Below are positions 1-8,889 of a stretch of DNA of 64,000 nucleotides, piece after piece (within the stretch, counting starts at the first letter, position 1; each line of letters begins with the position of its first letter). A program made the position numbers and the translations under genes. Source of the DNA: Negativicutes bacterium (lineage in GTDB: Bacteria > Bacillota_C > Negativicutes > Sporomusales_B > JARLHX01); assembly GCA_031292035.1 (NCBI GenBank), contig JARLHX010000407.1, positions 1 through 64,000 on the forward strand, written 5' to 3'. The notes under the pieces are model-generated. The model was given only the letters and a program-made list of their open reading frames with translations. It was not told the DNA's origin and searched no databases.

Positions 1-275
1 CCGAAGACCAGGTAGTTCGGCAAGAAATGAACGAGTGTATTCGCAAGTCTATTACATTCCTTCCCGACAACTACCGGACTATCGTTATACTCAGCGACCT
101 GGAAGAGTTAAAAAACAGTGAAATTGCCACCATATTAGGGTTAAGCATCGGTACAGTAAAAATACGCTTGCATCGCGCCAAGGAAAAACTCAGGAAGGAA
201 TTATCGGAAAACTGCCTGTTTTATCGCACCGAATGTAATGAATTGGCCTGCGAACCGAAGAGGCCCATTCCCTAA
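1..275 (+). CDS. ECF-type RNA polymerase sigma factor, C-terminal part (5' end outside window)
   Basis: The reading frame is open from base 3 with no start signal needed, so the gene begins before the window. The visible part carries sigma-70 region 4: a helix-turn-helix with EIATILGLSIGTVKIRLHRA, the part that recognises the -35 element. After it comes a short tail with two cysteines (YRTECNELACEPK), seen in some ECF sigma factors and suggestive of a metal- or redox-sensing end. Regions 2 and any anti-sigma partner cannot be judged. The next intact gene codes for a C_GCAxxG_C_C protein on the same strand, about 500 bp away. The family call is firm; the regulon is unknown. Confidence 0.85.
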   Translation, partial: EDQVVRQEMNECIRKSITFLPDNYRTIVILSDLEELKNSEIATILGLSIGTVKIRLHRAKEKLRKELSENCLFYRTECNELACEPKRPIP

Positions 276-385
276 GACACAATGAAACGTAAGTGCTGAC
301 TAAAGAAGCCGGCGCTTTTTGTTATTATTTTATCTTAGCGTATCTTTCTGGGCACATTTTCGTCTATAGATTAGAGGAGGAGATT

Positions 386-759
386 ATGAAAGGATGCTTG
401 ATAGGCGAATTCGCCTAGGGGATCTGTTGTGGCAAATTACCAGCCTGACTTTTGGAGGAATATTATGATGAGTTTGCTTTACCATTATATATTTTGGAGG
501 GGGCATAGCGTATAAAATAAACCTAGATCCACACCCAACAAAACCGGTGAAAAAGATTTGAAAATTAATAAGAAGTCTAAAGCAAAGAGCCCCCAAAACT
601 ATGAAGTTTTCAAAGCACTTAAAAATGTGGATATCACGAAAACCCTGGCTTTTTGGGATACGGCAGTTCCGTCTTGGGAATGGTATTAATCGTCAATTAT
701 AGCAAGATGCCAATCGATTTCTTAAAGATGCGTTGCAATAAGGAAAGGGGATCTAAGTA
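386..759 (+). pseudogene. Decayed small membrane-protein-like gene remnant
   Basis: An AGGAGG ribosome-binding site at about 375-380 precedes an ATG at 386, but that frame stops after ten codons (TAG 416-418). Protein-like pieces then appear in shifting frames: a hydrophobic piece reading LLWQITSLTFGGIL (from 421), a piece reading KSPQNYEVFKALKNVDITKT (about 570-645) and a second hydrophobic piece reading GYGSSVLGMVLIVNY. Stops and frameshifts separate them. This suggests a gene of roughly 120 codons that has decayed. I do not recognise the family. The rest of 276-792 is AT-rich and shows no other gene. Confidence 0.3.
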
Positions 760-792
760 AACCATACATTGATTATTAAGGGAGATGATACG

Positions 793-1236
793 ATGGGACC
801 TGTGGATATCGCTGATAAGATGTTTGAGGAAGGATACAATTGTTCGCAATCACTGCTTTATGCCTTCAGCCAAGAGTTTGGGCTTAATGAAGAGCTGGCA
901 CTGAAAATATCCCGGGGGTTTGGTGGAGGGATGGGTCATATGGCCGAAACCTGTGGTGCGGTAACCGGAGCTTTCATGGTGCTGGGTTTGCAGTATGAAC
1001 CGGATGATGTTCAAGCTAGAGATAGGTTGTACTCACAGGTGAGAGAATTTGCCGACAAATTTAAAGCAATACATGGCTCAATACTCTGCAAAGAGCTATT
1101 AAGATGCGATATGTCTACACCCGAGGGCGCGGCTATGTTTAAAGAAAAAGCAATGAGAAAGTCCCACTGCCCTGATTTTGTAAGGACGTCGGCGCAAATA
1201 TCCGAGCAAATATTAAGGGAAGCAGCTCCGAAATAA
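793..1236 (+). CDS. C_GCAxxG_C_C family protein (putative redox/metal protein)
   Basis: A 147-residue soluble protein with the family's conserved cysteine pattern: YNCSQSLLYAF near residue 17, CGAVTGAFMVLG near residue 53, an ILCKELL cysteine around residue 98 and HCPDFV near 124. The four cysteines and the glycine-rich GFGGGMG stretch define this family, which is common in anaerobes and thought to bind metal or an Fe-S centre; its biochemical role is not established. ATG 793 is chosen over an upstream TTG because AAGGGAG lies 8 bp before it. A hairpin terminator follows. The nearby sigma factor with a cysteine tail may be linked, but this is only proximity. Confidence 0.85.
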   Translation: MGPVDIADKMFEEGYNCSQSLLYAFSQEFGLNEELALKISRGFGGGMGHMAETCGAVTGAFMVLGLQYEPDDVQARDRLYSQVREFADKFKAIHGSILCKELLRCDMSTPEGAAMFKEKAMRKSHCPDFVRTSAQISEQILREAAPK

Positions 1237-1285
1237 TCATGCGCGACAATTGGTCACTGGAAACAGGATGCCTTTTCTAAGATGG

Positions 1286-1322
1286 AATGATCGCCGGACG
1301 AATACCGACGATCATTTTTTTG
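1286..1322 (+). terminator. Rho-independent terminator of the C_GCAxxG_C_C gene
   Basis: AATGATCGCCGG (1286-1297) pairs with CCGACGATCATT (1305-1316) with one C-A mismatch, and a run of T follows. Confidence 0.8.
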
Positions 1323-1911
1323 CGTCGGTAACATGGGCAGCGCCTTATGCAGAAAGAAGAGGTGAATATATCTGATATGATTGCACACACATCCTAGGTG
1401 GCCAATATTTTCACGTTTACGGAGTATATTACAAAATTTAAGGCATAGTCCTAATGTAATCTTTTAGCAAAAATGTTACTTCACAAAAACACCCTCAAGC
1501 GCAGATAATCTGGGCCTTTGACGTTTTAGCAAACTGCTCATCTTTTTTCCTCTAAATATAATGTAATTAAATACTAATATTAATAATGTATTATTACATA
1601 GGCTCGCCCAAATATATGAAAAGACCGATAGGGGATTGGAAATGATCATGGGATAAGCATATTCCAGTGCAAAAAGATTTGGATTTCGAGTGGAGTCAGA
1701 ACGCCGGATGGTTTTATTTAAAGATCAAGCTGTAAAGGTTAGCTGTCGCTATGGTTCGGGAAGTAGGTTAACAGTCGTAAGAGAATGTAAAGGATAGGGG
1801 AACATATGTGGACGATTTTACAGCTTGATTTCCGTATCGCTGGTATGATATCATATTCTTGATGAAATCCTCACTTGCGTGGGGATTTATTTGTTTTTGG
1901 GAGATGTTTTG
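1323..1911. other. Non-coding DNA upstream of the Tn7-like module
   Basis: No convincing gene. The stretch is AT-rich from 1440 to 1660, with a small ATGTA/TACAT palindrome near 1588-1602. It should contain one end of the Tn7-like element if the element ends here, but I could not identify a terminal TGT with an array of TnsB-type repeats. A short open frame at about 1660-1797 (pieces VLFKDQAVKVSC and GSGSRLTVVREC) has no clear start and is not called a gene. Confidence 0.5.
1724..1829. repeat. 13-bp perfect inverted repeat pair upstream of tniQ1
   Basis: ATCAAGCTGTAAA at 1724-1736 and its exact reverse complement TTTACAGCTTGAT at 1817-1829, 80 bp apart and about 80 bp before the first TniQ start. 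It could be an operator for the transposition operon or part of a transposon end. The role is unproven. Confidence 0.5.
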
Positions 1912-3183
1912 ATGTTTTATCACTTGATGCCGCCTCGGAGCGAGTATTATAATTTGGAGCCAATTAATATTGGAACCCATCGAGGAGAAGGGATGCTAAG
2001 CTATATTAGTCGGTTGGCTATGGAACACAAAGTTAACCAATCTGTTTTCATTAATAAAGCTATAATTCCGGCGATTCGTTGTATGGGAATAAAAATTTAC
2101 AACCAATTTAAGAAAAAACATGCTATTAGTGTCAACGGAGGAGGAGCTGCACCTATTATAAAAGCCCTTTCTAACATGACTGGATGTCAAGACCTTGAAA
2201 TGCTAACGCTAAATCGATTTTGCTCGTCATTTAATAGTATAGGATTATTCAGTCGTGTGCGTCGTTGGTGTCCATTATGTTTTGACGAAAATACCGGAAT
2301 AATTTATGAACCTTTAATATGGTCGGTAAATCAGATTATAAGTTGCGAGTTGCATGGCATACAACTGGTAGAGCAATGCCCGCATTGCTACCGCCAAAAT
2401 GCACACTATACATATAATCTGCGAGGGGGCTTTTGTTCATGGTGTGAAGGTTGGCTAGGCCGTGACGAGAATTTAAAATCTATTCAATTAAATAAATGGG
2501 AACTTTGGTTAGCTAAAAATATTGGCGAACTAATTGCTTGCCCGAAAGAGGGATTAGGTCAACAAAATGTATTTGAGAAAATAAAGCAGGCTGTTGATTT
2601 AATAGCTGATGGAAATAAGACTCGATTTGGAGAAATTTTAGGCGGGTATTCCCATGCTACAGTGCATAGCTGGTATTATGGAAAGACAATTCCGTCTATG
2701 GAAATAATCGGAAAAATTGCCTTTATTTCCGGGAATGACATTGTCAGCTTTGTAACCGGAGAGACGAAAGTGTCCCCTAAAATGGCCGAAATTTTTGAAA
2801 AAAAATCATACCAGCGAAACTTAAATAAAATAGATCGCGAAGCTATCGAAGAGAAATTAATTGAAATAATAAATGAGGACGCTCTGCCATCTCCTACTAT
2901 TAAGAGTGTCGCGGATAAGTTAAATGTTTCTTGGAAGTTCATACGAAATAATTACCGGGATATGTATGATATCATTGTGCAACGAGGCAAATCATATAGA
3001 AAATCTGAAGGATTAAAAAAGGCGAAACAAAGAGACGAAAATATTCGTACAAAAACGATTGAACTTCATAATATGGGAATCAATCCAACTAAAAGAACTG
3101 TTGCGAAAGAACTCTCGATAAGTGCGCTTATTTTTAGTGATGAATTGGCATGGAAAAAGGCAAGAAAAGAGCTTGGATATTAA
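1912..3183 (+). CDS. tniQ: TniQ/TnsD-family transposon targeting protein, copy 1
   Basis: A 423-residue target-site selector of Tn7-like elements. The N-terminal TniQ domain begins with an EYYNLEPINIGTHRGEGMLSYISRLA-type segment and carries zinc-finger cysteines: RRWCPLC near residue 120, a C..HG pair, EQCPHC and GFCSWCEGWL near residues 160-190. A helix-turn-helix-like stretch around residue 255 and a TnsD-like C-terminal half with two more HTH-like blocks suggest DNA binding. ATG 1912 is preferred over an upstream GTG because GGGAGA lies 7 bp before it. It is the first gene of a co-directional module with a second TniQ, TnsAB and TnsC. Known TnsD proteins recognise a fixed attachment site, while short TniQ proteins serve RNA-guided or plasmid targeting; this length fits the TnsD type. 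Confidence 0.85.
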   Translation: MFYHLMPPRSEYYNLEPINIGTHRGEGMLSYISRLAMEHKVNQSVFINKAIIPAIRCMGIKIYNQFKKKHAISVNGGGAAPIIKALSNMTGCQDLEMLTLNRFCSSFNSIGLFSRVRRWCPLCFDENTGIIYEPLIWSVNQIISCELHGIQLVEQCPHCYRQNAHYTYNLRGGFCSWCEGWLGRDENLKSIQLNKWELWLAKNIGELIACPKEGLGQQNVFEKIKQAVDLIADGNKTRFGEILGGYSHATVHSWYYGKTIPSMEIIGKIAFISGNDIVSFVTGETKVSPKMAEIFEKKSYQRNLNKIDREAIEEKLIEIINEDALPSPTIKSVADKLNVSWKFIRNNYRDMYDIIVQRGKSYRKSEGLKKAKQRDENIRTKTIELHNMGINPTKRTVAKELSISALIFSDELAWKKARKELGY

Positions 3184-3434
3184 CCGTTCGACAGAGAACA
3201 GTTTTTTAATAATAATAACAGGATTCAAGCAATTGCCTTGCAATTATCGAAAGCTAAATGATCATATAACATAAAAAATAAAACATAAAAAACAATATTA
3301 CCAGCTATATATTTTGAAATATGCCATACTAGATAAATTTTCTTAAGTCAAAAAAAGGAGTTTGGCGATTGGTGGCGAAGGGTTTATTAATTGAATAGTG
3401 CAAGATGAGGATTGGTCAAGGAGAAAGTGTGATT

Positions 3435-4715
3435 ATGGAACATAGCTTTTTCTATAGTAGTCTGGATCCGATCGGGCTTGGAACGGCTCTATCCGAGGGT
3501 TTTACGTCTTGGTTGGCCGGTCTTGCCGAGGCGCATTGCGTGCCGGTGGGAAAGCTGATCGATCATGAACTGGCACCAAGGCTTGGAAAAGCATACTTGC
3601 TATCTTATGCTGGGGCTGGAGGAACCGGTTTTTACATGCGGGCTTCGCACACCATTAATGGAAGGGGTAAAATTGCGGCTGATTTTGTAGATCTTATGGG
3701 TCAACTTACACTTAGAACCGATGTCGAGCTTCTGACCATGCGAATTTATCAGGAGGTGATTCCAGATCGATTCTTACTCCGAAGCACAAGAGCCTGGTGC
3801 CCCGAATGTATTAATGATATGCGTCGTGAACTGCCTAGAATATACGAACCCTTAATATGGAGTTTGGCTCCAGTTGAATATTGTCCCATCCACTTACTTC
3901 GCCTGCAGGTTAAATGTCCGACCTGTGGCAAAATGAATTCGGCACTAAACCGCTTCCACCGAAACGGCTACTGTTCTTCCTGTCAAAGCTGGCTAGCAAG
4001 TAATGTAACGCGTCGAAGAGAACCGGATCAACACAAGCTTTTTAAAGTTAGGGAATTGGGTCAGCTGATAGCAGCTATTCCCAATCTGAAGACGAAACCC
4101 CCTAGGCATTCAATACAGCATTCTCTGGAATATGCGATTGATGGGCTGGCTAACGGGAGCCGTCGTCAATTCTGTAAGCGTTTTGGAATACCGGAAAATA
4201 CACTGAGTGATTGGATGAACGAAAAATGCGTGCCTTCGATAGAACAATGTCTGGCAGTCATAAAATCGATTAATGTACCATTGCTAGATTTATTGATAGG
4301 CAATGTAAACATAAAATATCCATCTGCCCCCTCTTTAAAAAAGATAGAAACCCCTGTACATAAGGTGAAAAAGATTAATTGGGACAGGTTGAAAGTCGCC
4401 ATCGATGCATATAAGGATGGAAATATGTCCTTAACCGCAATCGCAAAAAAATATCATTGCGATCGAAAGGCCTTATGCAATAAATTCCCGACCATATGTC
4501 GAGAAATAGTCGCAATGTTTCGTAGTAATCTTCAAAACCGGACAGGACAGACCGCTCAAAGAGATTCGCTGATCGTGGAGACCGTGATCGAGGAAATTAA
4601 ACAGACCGAGGCTATCCCAAGCCGGAGGCGGATTGAACAGACTGCCGGCAAACCGGCTTTGTTAAAAGGGAAAACTGCGAAAGCTGTTTGGAAGCAGCTT
4701 ACTACTAAACGATAA
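3435..4715 (+). CDS. tniQ: TniQ/TnsD-family transposon targeting protein, copy 2
   Basis: A 426-residue paralogue of the preceding gene. It keeps the TniQ opening (LDPIGLGTALSEGFTSWLAG), the zinc cysteines (RAWCPEC, EYCPIH, VKCPTC, GYCSSC) and an HTH-like segment (FGIPENTLSDWMNEKCVPS), then diverges in the C-terminal third. The start is set at ATG 3435, about 11 bp after AAGGAG; GTG 3429 is a possible alternative. The 250-bp gap to copy 1 is AT-rich and holds no gene. Two divergent TniQ/TnsD proteins beside one TnsABC core is the layout used by Tn7-like elements with two target pathways, but no CRISPR or Cas gene is visible here. Confidence 0.85.
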   Translation: MEHSFFYSSLDPIGLGTALSEGFTSWLAGLAEAHCVPVGKLIDHELAPRLGKAYLLSYAGAGGTGFYMRASHTINGRGKIAADFVDLMGQLTLRTDVELLTMRIYQEVIPDRFLLRSTRAWCPECINDMRRELPRIYEPLIWSLAPVEYCPIHLLRLQVKCPTCGKMNSALNRFHRNGYCSSCQSWLASNVTRRREPDQHKLFKVRELGQLIAAIPNLKTKPPRHSIQHSLEYAIDGLANGSRRQFCKRFGIPENTLSDWMNEKCVPSIEQCLAVIKSINVPLLDLLIGNVNIKYPSAPSLKKIETPVHKVKKINWDRLKVAIDAYKDGNMSLTAIAKKYHCDRKALCNKFPTICREIVAMFRSNLQNRTGQTAQRDSLIVETVIEEIKQTEAIPSRRRIEQTAGKPALLKGKTAKAVWKQLTTKR

Positions 4716-4748
4716 TGCCAGTAGCTGATGAAAGGAGTAGTGTATAGA

Positions 4749-4934
4749 ATGAATTTAATGGATGTTCCGCTTAAGTTCGTCCAAATAGATCATACCGTGA
4801 TAGACCTTCGATTGTGTTCAACAAAAGGAAAAATACTTGGGCGACCATGGATGATTGTCGGCATAAAAGGAGGCAAAGTAATATCCTTTAAGGTGATTAC
4901 TAGGGTCCGATCACAAAAAAGTAGTCGGGATTAG
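4749..4934 (+). CDS. Small ORF homologous to the start of the TnsB DDE domain (fragment or mini-protein)
   Basis: A 61-residue ORF whose residues 5-50 resemble the beginning of the transposase catalytic domain in the next gene: FVQIDHTVIDLRL and GKILGRPWMIVGI here match HTVHIDHTELDIKS and GKVLGRPWLTIAI there. It keeps the first catalytic Asp (IDHT) but lacks the second Asp and the Glu, so it cannot catalyse transposition. AAAGGAG lies about 10 bp upstream. The simplest reading is debris from an earlier tnsB copy left by recombination. A dominant-negative or accessory peptide cannot be excluded. Confidence 0.45.
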   Translation: MNLMDVPLKFVQIDHTVIDLRLCSTKGKILGRPWMIVGIKGGKVISFKVITRVRSQKSSRD

Positions 4935-4985
4935 TTGGTAAGCGGAATACCGTAAACTTGCAAATGAAAAGTCGGGGTGAACATA

Positions 4986-7685
4986 ATGCTCAGTAGCAAT
5001 GAAATTAAAGCATGGATGCGAGCGAGAGGGTACCCGACAAAAACGCAGGAAATTATTTTAGGTATCCGAAGCGCCCCGCCGAGTCGCCGGGTTCAAGGAG
5101 GTAAGGGTAATATAAGCGGAAAATTCAGCTCGCCCAAGATGAAAGTTACGATACAGTTCGAGGGTTGGGCTGAACTGGTCGGTGTTTATAGTAACGAATT
5201 TGATGACGATTGCTTAGAACAGTGGGACCAACCGCCGGTTATCCCTCTTAGGACACCGAAAAAAAACTATCCGATATACAACCATCATCCCGACTATTTT
5301 GTGATTTGGACACGGGACGCAGGGTGGGTCCAGTACAAGCGCGAAAGCGAATTGGAGAGAATCGCTGAAGAAAAGCCGTGGCTGTATGTGAAAGACGAGA
5401 CCGGGCGATGGAGATGCCCGCCCGGTGAAGAATATGCCGCGCAATTTGGCTTAAAATTCTGGGTGAAGTCGGAAAGAGATTATTCGTGGGCGCTCATCGA
5501 TAACCTGCAATATCTCGAAGACTTTTTTGCTGAGGAAATCCCGGTTCCGGATGAGACGCGCATGGAGATTTTTGATACAATCCGTCAAAACCAAGGCATC
5601 AGTACGATGAGGCTACTTGCGCTGCTTCCTGGGGTGAAGGTCGACTACTTATTGGCTTTGATCGCACAGAATAGGTTGTATGTGGCTTTGAACGAATGCC
5701 GGCTGTCTCAGCCAGATACTACTGCAATATTTACAAGTTGCGACCTATGCAGAGCACATGCGAGTCTAAAGTCCCGCGAGCGATGCAAGCCCTATCAGTT
5801 TCTTGAACCTGTAAGTGGAGCTGCGTTTGTCTGGGACGGAGTCCCGTACAGAATCATCAATGCTGGTAATACTGAAATCGTGATTCAGCCTACTAACGGG
5901 GATGAGGAAACGAGCAAGGCTTATCCGATTCCAAGGGAGCATTTTATCGGTTTCTGTGAGCAGGGAAAGATTACTGGGATGGTTGTAGAAACCGACCAAA
6001 TTCCCCAAGGAGTTTCGGAAATATTGGCAAACGCGAGTTTAGAGGCTTTACAAAAAGCCAACCAACGATATAAAGTGATTTCTCCAATAGTGAACGAAGG
6101 ATTGAGATTCGGGGATGGCGACGTACCTGATCGGACTATTAGAGATTGGGTCAGAAAGTTCGACCTTGCGGAAGCAAAATACGGGTATGGTTTTGTCGGT
6201 TTAATTGACAAGAATTCGCAGAAGGGAAATTACAATTGCAAACTACATCCAGACATCGCTAGGTTGATGGAAGAGGTTATCAGCCAAGAGTATGAAAATA
6301 AAAAGCAACCAACAATAAGATCCGTTTATGGACGCTTGTTGATTTTATTAGAAGAGAGCGGGCTGCCGGAGGTAAGTTATCTTACATTTCTAAAGAAGAT
6401 CCGAGAAAGGAAGGGGCCGGAACAGGCGAAAAAGCGCCAGGGTAAACGGGCAGCAGAGCAAGAAAGACCTAAGTATTTGTATTTGGATATGGAGACACCG
6501 CGACATGGTAGCTATCCGATGCATACGGTACATATTGATCATACGGAACTTGATATAAAATCAAGGCATCATAAAACCGGAAAAGTACTTGGCAGACCGT
6601 GGCTGACGATTGCAATATGTACTTTCACACGACGAGTGATCGCTTTCGTGCTTACATTTGACCCTCCCAGTAAAAGAGCTTGTATGTTGATACTCCGGGA
6701 AATCGTTCGTAGGAATGGCCGGCTGCCCAAATGGCTGGTGGTTGACAATGGCACTGAATTCGGTTCTGTTTATTTTGAAACTACTACCGCATTGTTTGAG
6801 TGTCATAGTATGAACAGGCCTCCAGGCCAACCAAAATTCGGCTCGGTTTGTGAACGAATTTTCGGTACGGCAAATACACAATTCGTTCATAACTTGGCAG
6901 GTAACACACAGATCCTCAAAAAGGTCAGGATTGCTACTAAATCTCATAACCCGGATACCCTCGCGACATGGAGCTTATACGAACTTCATGTTGCAATGGG
7001 CGAATATCTGTATGAAGTCTACGACACGATTGAGCATCCCGCTTTAGGGCAAACGCCAAGGGAAGCGTTTGCACAAGGGTGTGTACTTCATGGATACCGA
7101 GAGCATAAGAGGATTCCGTATAATCAGCAGTTCCTTGATATGACCCTTCCGACTACGGAGAAGGGGACGGCTAAAGTCAATCCGACTGAAGGAGTAAAAA
7201 TAAACTACCACTATTATTGGTCGGAATTTTTCCGCGATGGCAAGCTCATCGGTACTCAAGTCCCTGTTAGGTATGATCCCTTTAACGTCGGCATCGCCAA
7301 GGCCTGGGTGAACAAAACCTGGGTAACGTGTTACTCAGCATTCCATAGCCAATTGGCGGGAAGAAGTGAAAAGGAGATAGCAATCTGCACAAGCGAGTTA
7401 AAGGCCCAGGATACAAGGCATGGACGACAGTTTAAGGTAACATCTAAAAAAATTGCCGCGAATATAATTGAAGCGGAAAGTAATAATGCGAAGGTCGCCG
7501 CGCAAAGAGAAAAAGATCTTGAGAGAGAAAGGGTGCTTCAGTTGATACATGGCGGAAAATCGGACGATGGAGAGGTCTCAAGGCACGTGGGGAACGTCAT
7601 CCCAATCACAACGAAAAAAACAGCAACTTCCGCAACGAATATTGGGGGGACTTCTACTTATGCCGTGATATCAGAGGATTGGTAA
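4986..7685 (+). CDS. tnsAB: TnsA-TnsB fusion transposase (endonuclease + DDE integrase)
   Basis: An 899-residue protein joining both cleavage activities of a Tn7-like element. The N-terminal ~200 residues look like TnsA: a Glu near residue 59 (FEGWAEL), HHPDYF with Asp ~103, and VQYK with Gln ~116 and Lys ~118, matching the E/D/QxK active-site pattern known from E. coli TnsA. From about residue 500 there is a Mu/TnsB-type DDE integrase: HIDHTELD (Asp ~518), VVDNGTEF (Asp ~587) and SVCERIFGT (Glu ~623), with 35 residues between the last two, followed by a Mu-type C-terminal domain and a charged tail. ATG 4986 follows CGGGGTG; GTG 4977 is an alternative. tnsC starts 1 bp after the stop. Fused TnsAB is known in some Tn7-like families, including certain CRISPR-associated ones. 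Confidence 0.9.
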   Translation: MLSSNEIKAWMRARGYPTKTQEIILGIRSAPPSRRVQGGKGNISGKFSSPKMKVTIQFEGWAELVGVYSNEFDDDCLEQWDQPPVIPLRTPKKNYPIYNHHPDYFVIWTRDAGWVQYKRESELERIAEEKPWLYVKDETGRWRCPPGEEYAAQFGLKFWVKSERDYSWALIDNLQYLEDFFAEEIPVPDETRMEIFDTIRQNQGISTMRLLALLPGVKVDYLLALIAQNRLYVALNECRLSQPDTTAIFTSCDLCRAHASLKSRERCKPYQFLEPVSGAAFVWDGVPYRIINAGNTEIVIQPTNGDEETSKAYPIPREHFIGFCEQGKITGMVVETDQIPQGVSEILANASLEALQKANQRYKVISPIVNEGLRFGDGDVPDRTIRDWVRKFDLAEAKYGYGFVGLIDKNSQKGNYNCKLHPDIARLMEEVISQEYENKKQPTIRSVYGRLLILLEESGLPEVSYLTFLKKIRERKGPEQAKKRQGKRAAEQERPKYLYLDMETPRHGSYPMHTVHIDHTELDIKSRHHKTGKVLGRPWLTIAICTFTRRVIAFVLTFDPPSKRACMLILREIVRRNGRLPKWLVVDNGTEFGSVYFETTTALFECHSMNRPPGQPKFGSVCERIFGTANTQFVHNLAGNTQILKKVRIATKSHNPDTLATWSLYELHVAMGEYLYEVYDTIEHPALGQTPREAFAQGCVLHGYREHKRIPYNQQFLDMTLPTTEKGTAKVNPTEGVKINYHYYWSEFFRDGKLIGTQVPVRYDPFNVGIAKAWVNKTWVTCYSAFHSQLAGRSEKEIAICTSELKAQDTRHGRQFKVTSKKIAANIIEAESNNAKVAAQREKDLERERVLQLIHGGKSDDGEVSRHVGNVIPITTKKTATSATNIGGTSTYAVISEDW

Positions 7686-7686
7686 A

Positions 7687-8874
7687 ATGGCACGCCGGCT
7701 TTCACAAGATGAATTAATGCTTATGTCACATCAAGAGCGTCTCGATTATTTTAAAAATACAGTGATTATTGCACACAAACACGCAAAAATTGTACTCGAT
7801 GCACTTTTTGATCTAATAAAAAACCCGGGTGAAAGTAACATTATATATGTTCCAGGGCCAACCGGAGTTGGAAAAACAACAATGATTTATAGATTGGTTG
7901 ATAAAATCCTAGCTTTCTATAAAGAGACGATGGAAACGGACCCCGGATTTATTCCCGTCCTGTATGTTGAAGCTAAAGCCCCGAGTGTGGGAAACTTCCA
8001 ATTCAAAAGTCTGTTTAGAAGGATATTGGAAAGTGCACGTGAACCGTTAATACAATACAAGATTAGTTCAACGGGTGAAAAAACTTCGGAAGAGGTTTTT
8101 GAAATTGCAGCTAGGAGCTGCTTGAAGAATCGGAAGACAAAGGTATGTATAATCGACGAAGGGCATCATATCGGGAAGATTTCCGGCGGAAGAAAACTGC
8201 TTGATCACCTGGAAGCGCTAAAATCATTTATTGATTCAACCGACACCATTTTTATTTTTGTCGGCACATATTACTTGACTAATTTCATTCAGGTGAGTGG
8301 GCAACTGAGTCGTAGGAGTCATGTAATTCATTTTCCACGATACCGCGCTAATTATTTTAGTGAGACTTCAAAAGATATTGGAGTAGAAGCTTTGACAAGA
8401 GAGGATAGTCAGCCATCTTGGAGCGAATATGACGATTTTTCCTTAATTGCCGATTATTTTGCGGAACGAATTCCCATTGAAAACACGCCTGACTTTAGTG
8501 GCCTTCATGAACTTCTTTATGCTCGATCCGTTGGTTGCGTTGGCATTTTAAAAGGATGGCTATATGATGCTTTGAAGTTGGCACAAAAAAATGGAGATAA
8601 AACGATAAGTAAAAGCCAGCTAGAGGAAACGGCATTAGAATTTCAGAGAGCAATTGGAATAGCGCGAGAAGCGTTGGAAGGGGAAGAAATATTTTCATCT
8701 CTTATGCAAGGAGAAAGTGAATTATATAGTTTACTTGGAGTTGCTGTAAACTCGGACTCAAACGCCGAGCCAGGAAAGATGCCGTCAAACAAGCAACCCG
8801 CTAGAGAAAAAACCAAAAAACAGCCAGGCAAACGCAAACCTACGCGAGATGTTGTGGGTGGTAAAGCAATGTAA
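7687..8874 (+). CDS. tnsC: TnsC/TniB-type AAA+ ATPase, transposition regulator
   Basis: A 395-residue ATPase that would bridge the target selector (TniQ/TnsD) and the TnsAB transposase. Walker A is GPTGVGKTT at residues 57-65 and Walker B is VCIIDEGHH near 153-161. The IFVGTY segment around residue 195 fits sensor 1 and an SRRSH arginine pair follows. The C-terminal ~60 residues are basic and low in complexity (KKQPGKRKPTR), possibly contacting DNA or the transposase. It starts 1 bp after tnsAB, so the two are translationally linked. Family placement is firm. Confidence 0.9.
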   Translation: MARRLSQDELMLMSHQERLDYFKNTVIIAHKHAKIVLDALFDLIKNPGESNIIYVPGPTGVGKTTMIYRLVDKILAFYKETMETDPGFIPVLYVEAKAPSVGNFQFKSLFRRILESAREPLIQYKISSTGEKTSEEVFEIAARSCLKNRKTKVCIIDEGHHIGKISGGRKLLDHLEALKSFIDSTDTIFIFVGTYYLTNFIQVSGQLSRRSHVIHFPRYRANYFSETSKDIGVEALTREDSQPSWSEYDDFSLIADYFAERIPIENTPDFSGLHELLYARSVGCVGILKGWLYDALKLAQKNGDKTISKSQLEETALEFQRAIGIAREALEGEEIFSSLMQGESELYSLLGVAVNSDSNAEPGKMPSNKQPAREKTKKQPGKRKPTRDVVGGKAM

Positions 8875-8889
8875 AGCACCCTATGCTTA

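Noticed and set aside
465..471. Tandem TGA codons in the decayed gene near 465-471 as selenocysteine codons
   Set aside because: Frameshifts and other stops surround them and no hairpin follows. This is ordinary pseudogene decay.
1660..1797. Short frame with VLFKDQAVKVSC...LTVVREC upstream of tniQ1
   Set aside because: No start codon with a ribosome-binding site, only about 45 codons, no recognised family. Possibly a fragment of an interrupted gene, but unsupported.
5214..6211. Minus-strand open frames inside tnsAB
   Set aside because: They lie wholly within the strongly supported TnsAB frame and show no independent start signals.
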